Shown: positions 35,630 to 50,600 of the stretch, one piece after another
Position numbering within the stretch: position 1 is the first letter of the stretch
Layout of the letters: each line of letters starts with the position of its first letter
NCBI GenBank assembly: GCA_018857735.1
Contig: JABMCL010002815.1
Coordinates: 1,300,001-1,364,000, forward strand
Origin: Alviniconcha marisindica
Taxonomy: Eukaryota > Mollusca > Gastropoda > Provannidae
Direction: 5' to 3'
DNA: 64,000 nucleotides
Position numbers and translations under genes: made by a program
Notes under the pieces: model-generated
What the model was told of the DNA's origin: nothing
Databases searched by the model: none
Seen by the model: only the letters and a program-made list of their open reading frames with translations

Positions 35630-38600
35630 ATGTGCATGCGTGCGTGCGTGCGTGGTGTGTTGTGTTGTGTTGCATTGCATTGCATTGCGTTGTGTGTGTG
35701 CGTGTGCATGTGTGCGTGCGTGCGTGCGTGGTGTGTGTTGTGTTGCGTTGCGTTGCATTGCGTTGCGTTGTGTGTGTGTGTGTGTGTGTGGTTAGTGTTA
35801 TTGTAAAGCGCTCTGTTGCTGCCACCTTGTGTGGTAGATGGGCGCTCTAGAAATTCTCTTTACTATTATTATTATAGGCAAGTTTCCTGAAGGGTTTTTA
35901 ATTCAAACAGGATTGCAGAAATACACCTGTTCATACCTGGGGGAGCCAACACGTGACAACTTCTACACAGGCAGTGTTTATGCATGATTTTTAAATTCAA
36001 ACAGGGATGCAGAAATACACCTGTTCATTACCCAGTGGGTCACACATCACAGGTACAGCACCAGTGATACAACAGATTTCTTCAGGAGTGACACTGACAC
36101 TGACCTGATTAACAGATCAAAATCCCCCTACGAACAGCACTTGAATTTTTGCTTTGCATGTGCTGCAAACAGTATGGTCAATGTTCAACTTCAGCCCATG
36201 TCAAAACAACAACAAAACTTAAAAAGTACTTGCAATGTAAATGTGTTGTTTGCTTCCAGTGGCTACAGAAACGTGCTTGCCCAGGAGACAGGTAAAAAAA
36301 AAAAATGTTCAAAAAATATATATAAAAAAAACATCGGGGAGAGGAAGAGAGAGACAGACAGAGAGAGAAGCGGAATTTGCGAAGACTCACTTGTCAGCTG
36401 CCTTGCGGAGAGACGCCAGCTCAGCCTCGATGGCGGCCAGCTGCTGCTGCTTGGTCTTCAGCTCCTCCTGCGACGCCTGCAGCTCGCTCAGCTTCTCCAG
36501 GATGGATGAGGTCTGGGGGCGGGCACCTGTTCACACACAACAGACACAGTCACGGATGGATGAGGTTTGGGGGTGGGCACCTGTTCACACACAACAGACA
36601 CAGTTGTGGATGGACGATGTTTGGGGGCGGACACCTGTTCACAAAAAACAGACACAATCATGGATGGATGAGATTTGGGGGTGGGCACCTGTTCACACAA
36701 AACAGACACAGTTGGATGGATGAGGTTTGGGGGTGGGCACCTGTTCACACAAAACAGACATGGATGGATGAGGTTTGGGGGTGGGCACCTGTTCACACAA
36801 AACAGACATGGATGGATGAGGTTTGGGGGTGGGCACCTGTTCACACAAAACAGACTCAGTTAGGATGGATGAGGTCTGGAGGCGGGCACCTGTTCACACA
36901 ATACACACACACCAGACACAGTCACGAATGGGGGCATGCACTGTCCACACACAACACGCAGTCACGGATGGGGGCATGCACTGTCCACACACAACACACA
37001 GTCACGGATGGGGGCATGCACTGTCCACACACAACACACAGTCACGGATGGGGGCATGCACTGTCCACACACAACACACAGTCACGGATGGGGGCATGCA
37101 CTGTCCACACACAACACACAGTCACGGATGGGGGCATGCACTGTCCACACACAACACACAGTCACGGATGGGGGCATGCACCTGTTCACACACAACAGAC
37201 AGTCACAGATGGATGATGTCTGGGGGCAGGCACCTGTCCATACACAACAGTCACAGGGGCAGGCACTTGTTCACACGACAGTCACAGTCACGGATGGATG
37301 ATGTCTGAGGGCAGGCACACAACACACAGTCACGGAGGGCAGGCACCTGTTCACACACAACAGACAGTCACAGATGGATGATGTGGGGGCGGGCACCTGT
37401 TCAACACACAACACTTGTCAACAGACACAGTCATGGATGGATGGTCTGGGGGCAGGCACCTGTTCACACACAACATTGTCAACAGTCACAGTCATGGATG
37501 GATGGGTTTGGGGCAGGAACCTGTTCAACAACAACAGTCATGGATGGATGGTCGGGGGCAGGCACCTGTTCACACATAACAGACACAGTCATGGATGGAT
37601 GGTTTGGGGGCAGGCACCTGTTTCACACACAACAGTCATGGATGGATGGTCAGGGGCAGGCACCTGTTCACACATAACAGACACAGTCATGGATGGATGG
37701 TTTGGGGGCAGGCACCTGTTCTCACACACAACAGACAGTCATGGATGGATGGTCGGGGGCAGGCACCTGTTCACACATAACAGACACAGTCATGGATGGA
37801 CGGTCTGGGGGCAGGCACCTGTTCACACACAACACTGTCAACAGACAGTCATGGATGGATGGTCTGGGGGTGTGCACCTGTTCACACACAACACTGTCAA
37901 CAGACACAGTCATGGATGGATGGTCTGGGGGCAGGCACCTGTTCACACACAACAGTCATGGATGGATGGTCTGGGGGCAGGCACCTGTTCACATGCAACA
38001 GACACAGTCATGGACGGATGGTCTGGGGGCAGGCACCTGTTCACACACAACACTGTCAACAGACACAGTCATGGATGGATGGTTTGGGGGCAGGCACCTG
38101 TTCACACACAAAAAGTCATGGATGGATCGGGGGCAGGCACCTGTTCACATGCAACAGACACAGTCATGGAGGATGGTCTGGGGGCAGGCACCTGTTCACA
38201 CACAACAGTCATGGATGGATGGTTTGGGGGCAGGCACCTGTTCACATGCAACAGACACAGTCATGGACGGATGGTCTGGGGGCAGGCACCTGTTCACACA
38301 CAACTGTCAACAGACACACACAGTCATGGATGGATGGTCTGGTGGCAGGCACCTGTTCACACACAACAGACACAGTCATGGATGGATGGTTTGGGGGCAG
38401 GCACCTGTTCACATGCAACAGACACAATCAGATCTACAGCAAATCATCCATCATCCTCATCATACAAAGGGTGGGGATGTAGCTCACTTGGTTGACCCTT
38501 GGGTCCGGCACACAGCTGATGCAGGTTCAACTGCTTGCTTGTGGCAAGGATTTTCTCCCAGTCAGCCTTCAGTGCAGACTCTCTTAAGGTTCATTCACAC

Positions 38601-41600
38601 AGCCCCATGTGCAATAGCATTCACTAATATCTGCGTGCACATTAAAATCCCAAGCAATGGCAGCCGAATCAGCCCAAACATGCAAAAATACGGCACACAG
38701 TCGGTCAACCCTCAACAACGGATTGTGGCTGTCTCTAACTCTTACGTGGCAATTAAACTGAAAATGGCAAAATTTGAGAAAAAGAACGCTGGGACTGTTG
38801 CACAGATCATCCTCTTTTACCTCCAGTGAGTGTTCCGGCAGGATCAAAGGAGTTTCCATCCAGAGTGACCGTGCGCTTCTGGATCTTCTCGTCGTACGTC
38901 ACTGCCTTGGCGTTGTCCATGTTCGGGCACACAAAGGCTGAGCCAAACACGAACTTCATGGCCGCTTCCAGGTCGGGCTGGTAGCCAATCAGCGACAGCG
39001 CTGTGTGCACGTTGTCCTTCCCCACCTGTGAGTGATTATTACAGCTGATTTGAAAATCCACTTCGTAGCGGGATAGCAGAGCTCAGAGCACATTTTGTGC
39101 TAATGTACCACCAGTAACACGCAATAAATCCAGGGACAGTGACGATTTTCAGTGCCAGGAAGGAGAGCAGGAACATGCGAGGATTGTACATGTGTCACTG
39201 TCAATCACTGATAATGTTGCAGTGGCATGCTGAAGTCATATAGCTCAGGAACGCCCATACGTGTTCCACTCTGGAGCTGACCAAGTGGAAATTTGCAAAG
39301 CACCTTCCCTGCAGTTCAAAGCGCTGACAGTCAACAAAACAAAACAAAAACAACACTGTGAACAAAAGCTGTCTGAGCGGGCCCGGCTTCGACTGTGAGA
39401 TGTCAATGGCCCTGGCGAATATCTAACCAGAAATCCGTGTGGAACACTTACAAGCTGCTGAGCGCGCTTGACTGTGGCATCGTCAATGGCCCTGGCGAAT
39501 ATCTAACCAGAAATCCGTGTGGAACACTTACAAGCTGCTGAGCGCGCTTGACTGTGGCATCGTCAATGGCCCTGGCGGAAATCTAACCAGAAATCCGTGT
39601 GGAACACTTACAAGCTGCTGAGCGCGCTTGACTGTGGCATCGTCAATGGCCCTGGCGGAAATCTAACCAGAAATCTGTGTGGAACACTTACAAGCTGCTG
39701 AGCGCGCTTGACTGTGGCATCGTCAATGGCCCTGGCGATATCTAACCAGAAATCCGTGTGGAACACTTACAAGCTGCTGAGCGCGCTTGACTGTGGCATC
39801 GTCAATGGCCCTGGCTGATATCTAACCAGAAATCCGTGTGGAACACTTACAAGCTGCTGAGCGCGCTTGACTGTGGCATTGTCAATGGCCCTGGCCGATA
39901 TCTAACCAGAAATCCGTGTGGAACACTTACAAGCTGCTGAGCGCGCTTGACTGTGGCATCGTCAATGGCCCTGGCAGAAATTTTGTTGAGAGGGATGATG
40001 GTGTAGCGGCGCTTCAGCTCTCCTTTCTGCAGTAGCTTCTTGCCGGTCACTTCCGTGTCGACAACCACGTTGTACAACTGGAGGAGGAGAAGAAAAAAAG
40101 ACAGTCGTTGTGTAAAAGGCAACATCGGATCAAATCAGCTGAAGCAGTGAGGCATTACTTGTTTGAGCCTCAAAACAGCAGGGATGGCACATGACTAGAG
40201 GCTTGCTTCTGCACGGGAAATGTTTGTTTTATTGTAATATGTTTGAAGTGATTTCTGTATGTGTTGTGTGTGTGTTGTGTGTGTGTGTGTGGTGTGGGGT
40301 TGTGTGTGTGTGTGTGTATGAGTCTGTGTGCATGTATGCGTGCGTGTGTGGTGGTGGTGTGGGGTTGTGTGTGTGTGTGTGTGTGTGCATGTGTGTGTGT
40401 GTGTGCGTTGTGTGTGTGTGTGTGCAATCACACATGCATGTGCATGTATGTGTGTATGCACATTGTTGTATATTGTTTTTGTATTTGAGTGGATTTTCAG
40501 CTCCGTGTTTTATTGAATTGTTGACTGTTTTATTGTAATCTGTATTGCATGTTTTATGTAAATGATGAGCCTGAAGGCAATTTTCTCTACAAAGAGACAA
40601 AAAAGTTTGTATTGAAACAGAATTGCAACTTGGACTGAAAACCATCAGAAAAATTAAGGTTAAAACTAATAAAAGGACTGGTCACTGAAAAGATCAACTG
40701 CTGACAATCTTTTGTACTTGTCTTGACCAATGATGTCAAAATTGTTCTCATCAGGGAATCAATCATCAATCATTCAATCAAATACCATTTGCACCGGTAG
40801 CTAATCTAGCCAAACTACACTACTTCTACCCTGTTGTACTAATTGGCAACAACAAAGACCTGAGTTGCCTCTCATAAAACATGCCAGTAAACACAAGGTA
40901 CATAAACTCCACCAGAACAGGAAGAGTCCCATGCACATTGCTATGAGTCTGGGGTATATGTGTCCCTTGAGTACGACGAACACACAGCGAAATCCAAAAG
41001 ACAAGCCAACCCGATAAACGCACGTTCACAAATCACACAAACCAACAGTATTCAACTTCCAAGTTACGGAGGCTGACCTTTCCGCCTGCAGTGACCTCAA
41101 GCGCAGTGGCACTGGCGGTGTCCTTGACCTGCACTAGTTTGCACACCAAGCCGTGCACCCGTCGCCGATCAAAGTTCTTCTCTGGGTCCGTGTAGTCAAA
41201 GCGCAGCTGAGGGAATCTGTCAAACGCAACGCAGGACAGTATAGTGAAAGGATATGAAGAGGATGATGATGGTACTGTGTGGAGCATGAGTATGTCCATG
41301 AGGCAACGGTGTGCTCATACTGTCATAGCACTGTAAAAAGAATGAAAACAAACAAAAAATACACATATAAAGGGCAAAAACGTCATTGTGGCACAGTCCA
41401 TAGTTCAGGAGCTGTGTGAGAGTCGAGGTGGCCGTCCTGGGCTGTCCATCCTAACGAGCCTACTGGCTTCCGTGGACGTAAAGCTATATTGAACCATGCT
41501 TCGGCATTGGTCACAGCTTGTCCCTAATATGTCAGCTGACATCTGGGGACATTAAGCATCACTTCATCATCATCATCATGTGGCACAGTTTGAATAAATG

Positions 41601-44600
41601 TAGTTTTCTATGGATATACTAAATACTCCCACTGCTTTTAATCTTACATTTTGTTAACATTGCTACAGAATGGGATCACACACATACACACACAATTAAT
41701 ATAAGCACAACTTTTCTATGTATTAAAACTGTTTTAGTACTCAAGAAAATGTCACTTTTGGCCATATGGGGAACAAAACTGTTATTAACATTCACAACAA
41801 TCACAGTCAACCAACTGTAATCAACATCACAAACATCACAACAAACCAACTGTAATTAACAACACAACAAATCACAAACCATGAAAAAATTACAACAACA
41901 AATCAAATCATTACAGCAATAAAACAAGCCAAGGAAAACAAAAAGTATGGATGCGCATATCAAACAAATCACTTATACGCCTTTTTGTCAAGATGACAAC
42001 AACAAAACTTACTTCGCTTCCAGAGTGTCCAGCTTGTCTTGTACGGTGCGGATGTCCCGCTGTAGTTGTTTGTGCTGACCTTGCAGTTCCTCGTCCCGTT
42101 CCTTGTTGTAACCCAGCTTTGACATCTCATTCTGTTCAACACACACAGGTAGAATTAATGTTTTTGTTTTAGCCCAGTTTTGACATCTCGTTCTTTGCAA
42201 CACACAAAAGTAAAATGTTTCTGTTGTAACCCAGCTTTGACGTCTCATTCTGTTCAACATACACGGGCACATTTCTATTGTAACCCAGCTTTGACATCTC
42301 ATTCTGTTCAAAACACATGGGCACATTTCTGTTGTAACCCAGCTTTGACATCTCATTCTTTCAACATATATGGGCATACTTCTGTTGTTAACCCAGTTCT
42401 GACATCTCATTGTGTTCAACATACAGGGACATATTTCTGTTGTAACCCAGCTCTGACATCTCAAATTTGCAGTAGTACAAATGCTTGGCTTACCTCAAGT
42501 TTCTTCAGATTCTGCGTCAAGGCATTGTAGGTGTTCTGGTCTTTCTTGTAGTCCTGGTCGGTCTTCTTCACCTCCCCTTGTTTTTTCTTTACCTCCTGCT
42601 CCGCATGCTTCAGTCTGCACGGCAACAAAAGCAAGACACTAAAGTGACTGTCCTTGGACCACAGCTAAACCCCCCACCCCCAAAATCTGTTTACAGGGTG
42701 GAAAATAAAATCCAGAACACCAAAGTTATGCCATCACTGAAAAAAGTGTACGCTTCAGTCTGCACAGCTGCAACAGTAAGATGCTGAGCTAAAATGATGG
42801 TCCTTGGACCACAGCTACCCCCCCCCCCCCCCCACATCATTCTATTTATGGGGTGGAAAATAAAATCAAGAATACCAAAGTTATGCCATCACTGGAAACA
42901 GATTAGCTCTGCATGTTTCAGTCTGGACAGCAACAACAGTAAGATGCTAAACTAAACTGATGGTCCTTGGACCGCAGCTACCCCCTCCAACCCACCCCAA
43001 TCTCTATCTGTTTATGGGGTGGAAAATAAAAGCCAGAATACCAAAGTTATGCCATCACTGGAAACAGATTAGCTCTGCATGTTTCAGCCTGCAAAGCTGC
43101 AACAGTAAGATGCTAAACTAAAATGACGGTCCTTGGACCACAGCTACTCCCAACCACCCACCACAATCTCTATCTGTTTATGGGGTGGAAAATACAATCC
43201 AAAATACCAAAGTTATGCCATCCCTGAAAACAGACCAGATGTGCATGCTTCAGTCTGCACGGCACAACAGTAAGACGCTAAACTAAAGAGACTGTCTTTT
43301 GACCACAGTTCTATCTTTCGTACAATGGACAACCCGCTATACAGGGAGGAAAATAAAATCCAGCATACAAAAGTTATGTTATGAAAATAGACAATGTGAC
43401 TTTACGTGCTAGTGTACATACGGACATGTGTTTGTGGGTTTGGGTGGAGGTTTAAAATTGTTTTTAATGTTTGAGCATTGTATACATGTATACATAGTAC
43501 CTGTCCATCGTAAATACATTTTTTTATAAAACTGTATGACTGTTTCTTTGCACTTATGACACTGTACAGCACCATGAGCTGGTAATCCTTTCACAGGGTC
43601 CATCACTATAATTATATAAAAGCATTCTTATTATTGAATTATGCCATGTGACCTTAAATGTCAAAAGAAAAACCAGATTTATCAGTTTGCTTGACATAAT
43701 TATGAGCACTCAGTTTGCAACCAAGATCCATATCAAACCAACAATTATTCACAATTTCATGCACCTGTTAAAAAAAAAAGCATTCAGTCACTCAGCAATG
43801 AAAGGAAGGCCTGACCTCATCTGTGCCTGCTTGGTGTTGGTTTCTGCTGTGCTGATCTCATTTTTGGCAGCTGAAATAAAGAGAGAGAAAAAACAACTAA
43901 CTTAGTAAAATGGTAAACAACAACCTCACAGCCAGCACAAATAGAACCAAAATTGTGACGGCACATTTTTTTTTTTTACCCATGGCAGATGCACCAAATG
44001 TTTGCTTCGATGTCACGCTTGCTTGAATGCTGTGTTGCTTCCAGTCTTAAGTGCTCAAACTTTCCACAAATTGTATGGAGGTCACTGACATCATGAGGTT
44101 AAGCTATTTACAAGGGTGATTCCAGTAGAAAGAGGGGCAGAGATTAGGAATGCCCCATTCTGTTTCAGTGGTGCAACCAAATGCAGCAGAGTTTGGAGAA
44201 AGGGTGCCAAAAGCTGAGGTTTGGAGTTGGGGTGTGCCACTGAGGCTGTGCATCTTTTTTTCTTCTTTTATTTAAATCAGTGGCCTCTCTAAACAGAACA
44301 TGCACCGCTCCCCCCCTCCCCCCAAGATAAATGGTTACAACCCTTGCCTGCAGAGCTCAGGGGTGCAGGCACTGCCCCTTGCAGTTGGAAGAGTCCAATT
44401 TGGACACACAGATGGATGGAAACACCAGTTATAATCCATATTATAGATGGTGAACTAATCACCACTGCTCATATTCTGATTCAACAACTGTGGATAAAGC
44501 AATGATTTCAAACCTGCTGCATTTCTACCAGTACACAATGCAGAAACCAATTTCTTTTTAAACACAAGGGAGATAATTACCACACAAACACAAAAGAAAA

Positions 44601-47600
44601 GTCCAGAGTTGCCTACGGTAATTGAGAGTTGCGTGGCGTCTTTCAAGCGCTAATTAGCTCCCTTGTGTGTTGATTCTGCACGAGCACTCTGGACCTCGTT
44701 CTGTTTCAGACTGACAATTCAAAAACAGACAAATAAAGATGGTGATGTCATGCGGTACCTAAAAGTTGCTCGTTCAGTGTTGCTGCCTCCCCGTCATCGT
44801 TGGCAGAGAGACCTGAGCTCACAGCCTGGAAGTGCTTCTGCGCAGCAGTGTAGTCAGCGGCATCTTTCTCACTGGCGTCCTTGACCTCCTGAATGCGCTG
44901 CGCCATCTTGTCTAGGTCCTTCTGTCGAGCAGCCACTGTCTTCTTGTTCTGTGGAAGAAAAGTAGAGATATATATATATATGTATGTATGTGTGGCTTCG
45001 GATAAAGTGACACTCTAAACTAATGCATGGTTGTATCGTGTACACAGAATCTGCACCAAACTTCTGAACTTGCGCCAAGACGGCAGCAATTTCACCAGCC
45101 ATGTAACAACCAAACAGCACTGTAACCACAGGCACTTTACTCTTTAGTGGATATTCAAAATGCATGGTGTAAAGCTACAGTCACTCATTCACAGTCGTAT
45201 ATGACTCAAGCACAGACGCATACGTTGCCACTGTGAAGCGCTTAGGGCTCATCTCAAGATGAGATGCTAAACAAGAGTTCATATATATAAATAAATATAT
45301 GAAATTCAGGAATAAAGCTATGATCATGTCGCCATAGACGTGGCAACAAACAGGTGTGTTATTTTTCGACCATTTGAGAGTCACTCGGCACAAGCGATTC
45401 ATTGCACTGACCTCCTCCTGGTTCTTGATCAGTTCTTTCTTCTTCTTCTCTTCAGCCTTCAGTCCTTCACGGCAGTTGTCAAGGCCGCTTTGGGCTGTGG
45501 CGTCCTTCTTCTGCAAGTCCGCTAGCGCCGCCTCCAGCCTCTCCATCACCCCGCCAGACTCCTGAACAGATTTGGACATTGTGTGTGTAAACTGGGCAAC
45601 GCTTGAAGAAGTCAGTTCATAATTCTGTGGCACTTTTTCACACCATGCGACATTTGAAACGAAATACACTTTTTTGTTACAGTAAATACCTTTCCATGTG
45701 ATTCTTGCCTGGGTTACACTTAAAGAAATCAGTTCCTAATTCAGCAGCACTTTTTGCAGCATGTGATATTTGAAATTGAAATAAAATACACTTTTCTTAT
45801 GTCAAAAACCTTTATATGGGATTCTTGGTTACAGGCCATACATATGGCAGGATATACATCATTCAGCAGCACTTTTCACATCATGTGATATTTAATTTAA
45901 ACCAAACACGCTTTTCTTAGATCAAATATCTTTTCACGCAGTTCTTGGTTACAGGACATACATTTGGAGTTATGCAGTGTTTTTCGCTAGTTTTACACTG
46001 ATAAAACTCACAAACTGGCATTACAGCTATAAAAATAAATACATCATAATTATGTTGCCTATTTTATAAAAAATAATAATAAAAATTAACAGATATTTAG
46101 CATAAATAAACAGTGTTATGCAGTGTTTTTCGCTAGTTTTACACTGATAAAACTCACAAAGTGGCATTACAGCTATAAAAATAAATACATCATAATTATG
46201 TTGCCTATTTTATTTTATTTTTTAAATGAACAGATATTTTGGCATAAACAGATATCAAGACAATTTTTGCTGCTTACAAACCTCGTCTCTCCGTTTGCTC
46301 AGCTCTGCAATCTTCTCATCGAGCTCTCCGATCTGAACCTTGATCTGGAGACAACAACAAAAAATCAAACGATGGCACTGACACACAACCGAAACAAACA
46401 GCAAAATATGCCAGCGGAACCCCACAGTAGGCACAACCATGTGAGACAAAAAATACATACTCAGCAGTAAAGTACAATTATTTCACTAATAACAACAACA
46501 ATATGGGTAGAAACAGAACAGCTCCAGAGAAACATACTCATCCACACAACGACACAGAGAAAATGAAAAACACGAGCGCTTTCGACCCTTGGTCTTCTTC
46601 CAGTGTCAGAAGAGGGATAGAAAACAATAAACGAAGAAGGAAGAAAAGAAGAAGATAGACAAGAAGTTGAAGCAAAACACGTGTAGACCTATATTTTGGT
46701 ACTGAACTCCTCTCGACAATTAAAACTATCTCCATGGTAGTTATCAATCAAAACAACAACAAAAACATCCATATTATGTTCAGTTGTAATTTTATAAATG
46801 CTGTCAAAAGACAAATTTTTATATTATTTATAGACAGTCAAGATTCTGTATTCTGTTAAACTTCTACAAGTAATGAAGTAGAAAGGTGAGAAGGAATCAC
46901 TTTTGCATAGCATATTTATTCAGAATTTACAACAATCTGTTTGGTTGAAACAAAAAGTCACTGTTATACTCTGTATTTCCGGTGCAGGGAAGGTGAGTGC
47001 ATACACATGTGATGTATAGACCTATTTCACATGTTACTGATTGAATGAACAGACTACTTACCTCTTCCATTCGCTCTCGTGTGGTCTTAATCACTTCCTG
47101 AATCTCAACCAGTTCTTCCGCTGACCTTTTCTTTTTCTCCTGAAAAACAAACAAAAAGCAAAATGAAAAAGATGAAAAGATGAAGCACAGGCACATGACC
47201 TGAATCCACTACACAAAAGTATTTAGTGTAGTATACATCAGTGATTTTTATCATCCAATACGCCAACATAGCCCAGTGTTCTTATTCATCACAGCACAAC
47301 TGGATTGTATTTTTAGTCTTTAGAAGCTTCTGTTACTTGAAATTTGAAAATTAGCAAGCCAGCCTTACCAAGCTACACTGATTTAGCAATTCTAGATACT
47401 GATATATACACATGTATGAGTACCCATGACACACATACTTATAGTGAAATTATACATGGAGACACACATAGTACTGTACCATGGGATTTGACAAGTTTAC
47501 ATCAAGCTTAAACACTTATTACACCTTGTCTGAAAGAAAGACAATGCTGCATAATCCCGGACAAAGGCATCATTCCTACACACAAAATTTAATCATGTTT

Positions 47601-50600
47601 ATAATAAACTAGGCACTGAATCAGAGAGTACCAAATTTGTCTTTCAGCATAACCCAGGCAGTAACAAAACCCTAGCTTAATATCAAGCAAACAAGAGCTG
47701 CTAGCATTTTATGAATTTACAACAGCTTTATATAAAAAAAATGACTCCCGGGTCTTTAGCTGAAACTAACTGACTGGACATTAATTCAAAAAAGTCCTCT
47801 GATTGGTTGTTGTTTAAAAAAAACAAAAAACTATTGGCTGTTCAGTGTGCCTCACTGCCTGTCACTCCACAGTTCCCAGGTGCTCTGCACAAAGAAAAAT
47901 CCACAGCAAACAGAACTTGACAAAGCGGATGTTTACCTCAACACACACAAACTGGTAGGCTACGTAGAGCTTGCTCAGGTGTTCCAACTCTCTCAGGATC
48001 TTCTGGTACTCCAGGTAGGAGGACCGATCATCGCGAAGCTTGGCCAGAGTTGGAGTGATGTCTTCCTTCAACACCTGGAAGCGAAAGTGGAATCATCTCA
48101 TTACTGCTCACTTTCCTTCTCACATGAGTGGGTTATTCTATGCGGTGACTGCTATTCCCATTGGTCAGTGAGTACATCGCACTCTTTAAACCCCAAAGCC
48201 CCATGGACAAGACATGTGAGCCGGTTTGGCCTAGCGGTAAGGCGATAGGTTGGTAAGCAGAAGGACCTCGGTTTGATATCGCTTCGGCTCTCCTTTCTCT
48301 ACAAAAAGGTTGTGGTTTGTGGACACTGTCCTGTGACTTTGTCCATCACTTCCTACTGAAACATTAAAATGTGTAGCAATAGGTATATATAATCTCCCTC
48401 TCCCCCCACCTCCATACCCCCTTCTCCCCGTCCCTAATAAGCCTTGTGGTTTCTGTAGATGTTAAGCACCATGTTTACTTACTTACTTATGGACAAGACC
48501 AAGGACTCATGGTCATACTAATTTGTTTTAATATTTTAGTGAAGGATGGAGAGGAGTGGTGGTGTTGTGAAGGTGAAGGGGGGGGGGGGGGGGGGGGGGG
48601 CGCTGCAGGTTCTCTTCAGCAATCACTCTGATCTCATTAAAAAAAGAAAAGAAAAAAAGACAGATATAAAATAAGAAAGGGTAGTTCACTGTTCAGTTGC
48701 TGCAATGGGTTATGTGCTGTAGCAGAGTGAACGCCATAGCACATTTTACATGTTCTACATAATTGATAATATACAGCATATAGTAAAAATTTAAAAAATA
48801 TTTTTTAAATATTTTTTTAATTGTTTTTAATTTTACATTTGAATCCTTTGTCAATGAACAGGGACTGAAACATTTAATGATTTATGGTCACTTTATTTAT
48901 TTTTTATTGTACTGAATCCTCTGTCAATGAACAGGGACTGAAACATTTAGGGCACATCACTGTTAGTTACTTCTCAGATTTTAATATCCCTCCCGTCAAC
49001 TACACAGGGTCACCCCAGGATGAGCAGGTCACAGATAAAGACGTGAGCAAGCATGTCATTAAATGTGATGTTATTCACTGTGTCCCTCTTTCACTTTACC
49101 ATAGTATTAGTTGCACCACAGAAGAAAAAAGAAAGAAAGAGAAAACAGGGTTTGTACAGAAAAATCCTTTCAGAATTCACAAACTTTTGCGATATGGCGT
49201 GGAAAAGCAACATGAAGGTACGCAACTCTTCCACACATCTAGTAAAAGGGCGTAACCCTTACTGTAGCTGATGGCCGACACTTTATCAGTCAAAACTAAT
49301 AGAAAGTGCGTTCTTTCTGATTTTGCACAGCATTTTTTTTGTTTAAACTGCTGTTAGATCTTGGGAAATGCAATTTCAGGCTGATACGCTGACAGTTTTT
49401 CCCTAGTGCTCTGAAGTCCACAAAATTCACAAACTTTCACAGACCCCACTCAGTTTTCCCAGACGTTTAAAGCCTTGAAAAGCTTATCCCATTTTCCCCA
49501 AACTTTCAAAGACCTTCAAAGACCGTGCGAACCCTGGAAAATATGAAAATGACTGAACAAACACTGACGGTATCAATTTCTCTCAGCTTGGTATCTTTCT
49601 TCTCGATGGTCTTCTGAGCAGCTTCGCGTTTGGTTTCGTACAGCCGTGTGCCAGCAGCCTCCTCAATCATGGACAAAATCTGCACACACAGTTCAGCTTG
49701 GAATAAGGTGGAGCACATATGGCTCTTCCTGAGCTTGCAGATACAGAATACAGAATCTTTATTGTCTAAATGTGTGTGGACATAGAAATTTGCCTGTTGA
49801 CCGCATAAAATTACAATATAATGCATAAGTATACACAATATAATATAGTCAAACAAAGTTTCACGCAGTCATTCGTAAATACCAGTAGCTCACTTAACAC
49901 TAAATAAACACATACACTTGTTTTAAAGAATAATGCACAAAAATCACAGGTAGCGTGCTAAAACAATTCATTGATTTTTTTGTGTGGATAAATTACTAAA
50001 TAAACAAACATATTATCTTGAACTGAAGTGAAGTGGAAGCAGACGAATAATTATATTATTATACCCCCCTAAGTGTAAAAAGGACAAATTTATATCATAA
50101 TGGTCATGCTTGGTTCTGCAGTCGGTGCATGTATGCAAGAATGATGTGCCAACTCCAGCTGCAGCAGCAATATCATCATGTAATGCGGTTAAGTCAGCAC
50201 CTTTTTTATGCCATTTACAGTCTGGAATACAACATTACATGCATTTTCGCTACATATTTCAGACCATGATGCACATGGCATAGACCAAAATCAGAGGGCT
50301 ATTTTCTGACAGCAGCAATGGCTTGGTGACTCTCTAACACAGATCAGCATATAAAAATATATATAAAGAAAAGAAAACGGCAATTAGTCAGTACCAGCTG
50401 TTATTTTGTTTGAACGGTTATAAAAGAGAGAAAATAGCAGCAGAGACAGTGTGTGTGTGTATCTGTGCACATATGTGTGTATTATGTAAGAGGGGAGGGA
50501 GGGGAATGGAAGGGGTGGGGGGGTGGGGGCAGGGTATTAGGTAGTAGAACTCTAGTAGTAGTCCAGATGGCCATGTATCTGACCAGCTACAGTGATCGTC

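Noticed and set aside
36925..37190. CRISPR-like regularly spaced 40-bp repeats
   Set aside because: There are no unique spacers between repeats, the host is eukaryotic, and the units derive from an exon 16 acceptor.
36377..38829. Long overlapping plus-strand open frames, up to about 370 codons
   Set aside because: They are translations of the exon 16 minisatellite (repeating [17 protein letters not shown] text in several frames at once), antisense to SMC2. Openness follows from a repeat unit lacking stops.
46282..46288. Stronger donor GTAAGC four bases inside intron 7 of SMC2
   Set aside because: Using it makes the exon 7-8 join read into a stop, while the GTTTGT donor restores the family sequence.
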